A DNA stretch of 64,000 nt from Sediminibacterium sp. C3. Lineage in GTDB: Bacteria; Bacteroidota; Bacteroidia; Chitinophagales; Chitinophagaceae. Below are positions 63,559 through 64,000 of the stretch, piece by piece. The stretch is taken from assembly GCF_000508085.1 (NCBI RefSeq), contig NZ_KI669560.1, forward strand, positions 1,074,464 to 1,138,463, read 5' to 3'. A model generated the notes under the pieces. The model was not told the origin of the DNA and made no database searches. It was given only the letters and a program-made list of their open reading frames with translations. Positions within the stretch are counted from its first letter, which is position 1, and each line of letters starts with the position of its first letter. The translations under genes and the position numbers were made by a program.

Positions 63559-64000
63559 TGAAAAAGTTATTCTTATCTGCTTTTGTATTACTTGTTGCAG
63601 TTATCAGTTTATCTGCGCAAAATGTTGATGAAGTAATCAGTAAATATGTACAGGCCATTGGCGGCGCAGAAAAATGGAGTAAGGTCCAGTCGCTAAAAGT
63701 AGAAGGCCAAATTGAAGTACAGGGCTTAGCCATACCATTTACCATGCAGGCTGTACATATGAAAGGCATGCGTGTGGATGCAGAATTTCAGGGGAGTAAA
63801 ATCATTGATATCACCACTCCTACCAAAGGATGGTCTCAGAATCCATTGATGGGTAAAACCAGTCTGGAAGAAATTACTGCCGATGAATTGAAGACTAAAT
63901 TAGATGAATTAGATGTACAGGATGAGTTTGTGAACTACAAAGAGAAAGGTTCTACTGTGGAATATTTAGGTAAGGAAGAAGAAGAAGGAACTTCTTATCA
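63559..64000 (+). CDS. Exported hypothetical protein, LolA/LolB-like (3' end outside window)
   Basis: ATG 63559 opens a frame that continues past the window end (147 codons seen). A signal peptide MKKLFLSAFVLLVAVISLSAQ precedes DEVISKYVQAIGGAEKWSKVQSLKVEGQIEVQGLAIPFTMQAVHM, a beta-rich pattern like outer-membrane lipoprotein-sorting proteins (LolA/LolB fold). Bacteroidota have many such proteins of unknown role. It is a separate unit, with a 113-nt gap from the TPR gene. Confidence 0.7.

Overview
The window looks like a chromosome segment of a Bacteroidota bacterium, most likely from the Chitinophagaceae/Sphingobacteriales side. The evidence is AT-rich DNA, Bacteroidota-type promoters (TTG, about 20 nt, TAnnTTTG), weak Shine-Dalgarno sites, a TonB-dependent receptor, many lipoproteins, an ASPIC/FG-GAP protein, an RND pump fused to its outer-membrane channel, and a BT4734/VirE-N plus DUF3987 primase-helicase typical of mobile islands in this phylum. 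No rRNA, tRNA or CRISPR array was recognised.

Region 1 (1 to about 31.2 kb) is an accessory or mobile island. It opens with the tail of an unknown gene, an excisionase-like HTH protein and a primase-helicase that ends at a clear terminator. From 3005 to 22062 runs a tight same-strand operon: XRE regulator with a palindromic operator, BrxC/PglY-like P-loop ATPase, Zn-ribbon DNA methyltransferase, PglZ-domain protein, a small BrxA-like protein, a long prokaryotic Argonaute (pAgo) with a degraded catalytic tetrad, and a 2584-residue protein combining a cold-shock domain, a DEDDh exonuclease, a RecQ-type SF2 helicase and a UvrD-type SF1 helicase. McrB and McrC follow. I read this as a BREX-like defence core in which pAgo and a giant helicase-nuclease take the places normally held by other Brx proteins. 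It is the strongest candidate here for an undescribed system.

From 25.65 to 27.9 kb lies mostly non-coding DNA packed with long imperfect inverted repeats. Two related ones flank a small hypothetical gene, and their outer stems differ in sequence while each still pairs. After that come a self-contained hypothetical gene (249 aa), a 73-aa gene, a Fic protein preceded by repeats, and an orphan contractile-tail tube gene.

Region 2 (31.3 to 50.3 kb) is core-like metabolism: an extradiol dioxygenase, a TonB receptor, a formylglycine-generating enzyme with its Cys-type sulfatase, galactokinase and galactose-1-phosphate uridylyltransferase, a sensor kinase, an ASPIC/FG-GAP lipoprotein, a vanadium haloperoxidase-like lipoprotein, QueD, a GH109-type enzyme, an N-acetylhexosamine-kinase-like protein and a GH29 fucosidase. 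The sugar genes together suggest stripping sulfate, fucose and GalNAc/Gal from a complex glycan and feeding the sugars into the Leloir route.

Region 3 (50.3 to 64 kb) holds a large multi-PAS sensor gene that is doubly broken, by an intact IS30-family element and by a frameshift. It is followed by a NIPSNAP protein, a heavy-metal RND efflux operon (CusA/CzcA fused to a TolC-like channel, plus adaptor), a TPR protein and the start of an exported protein.
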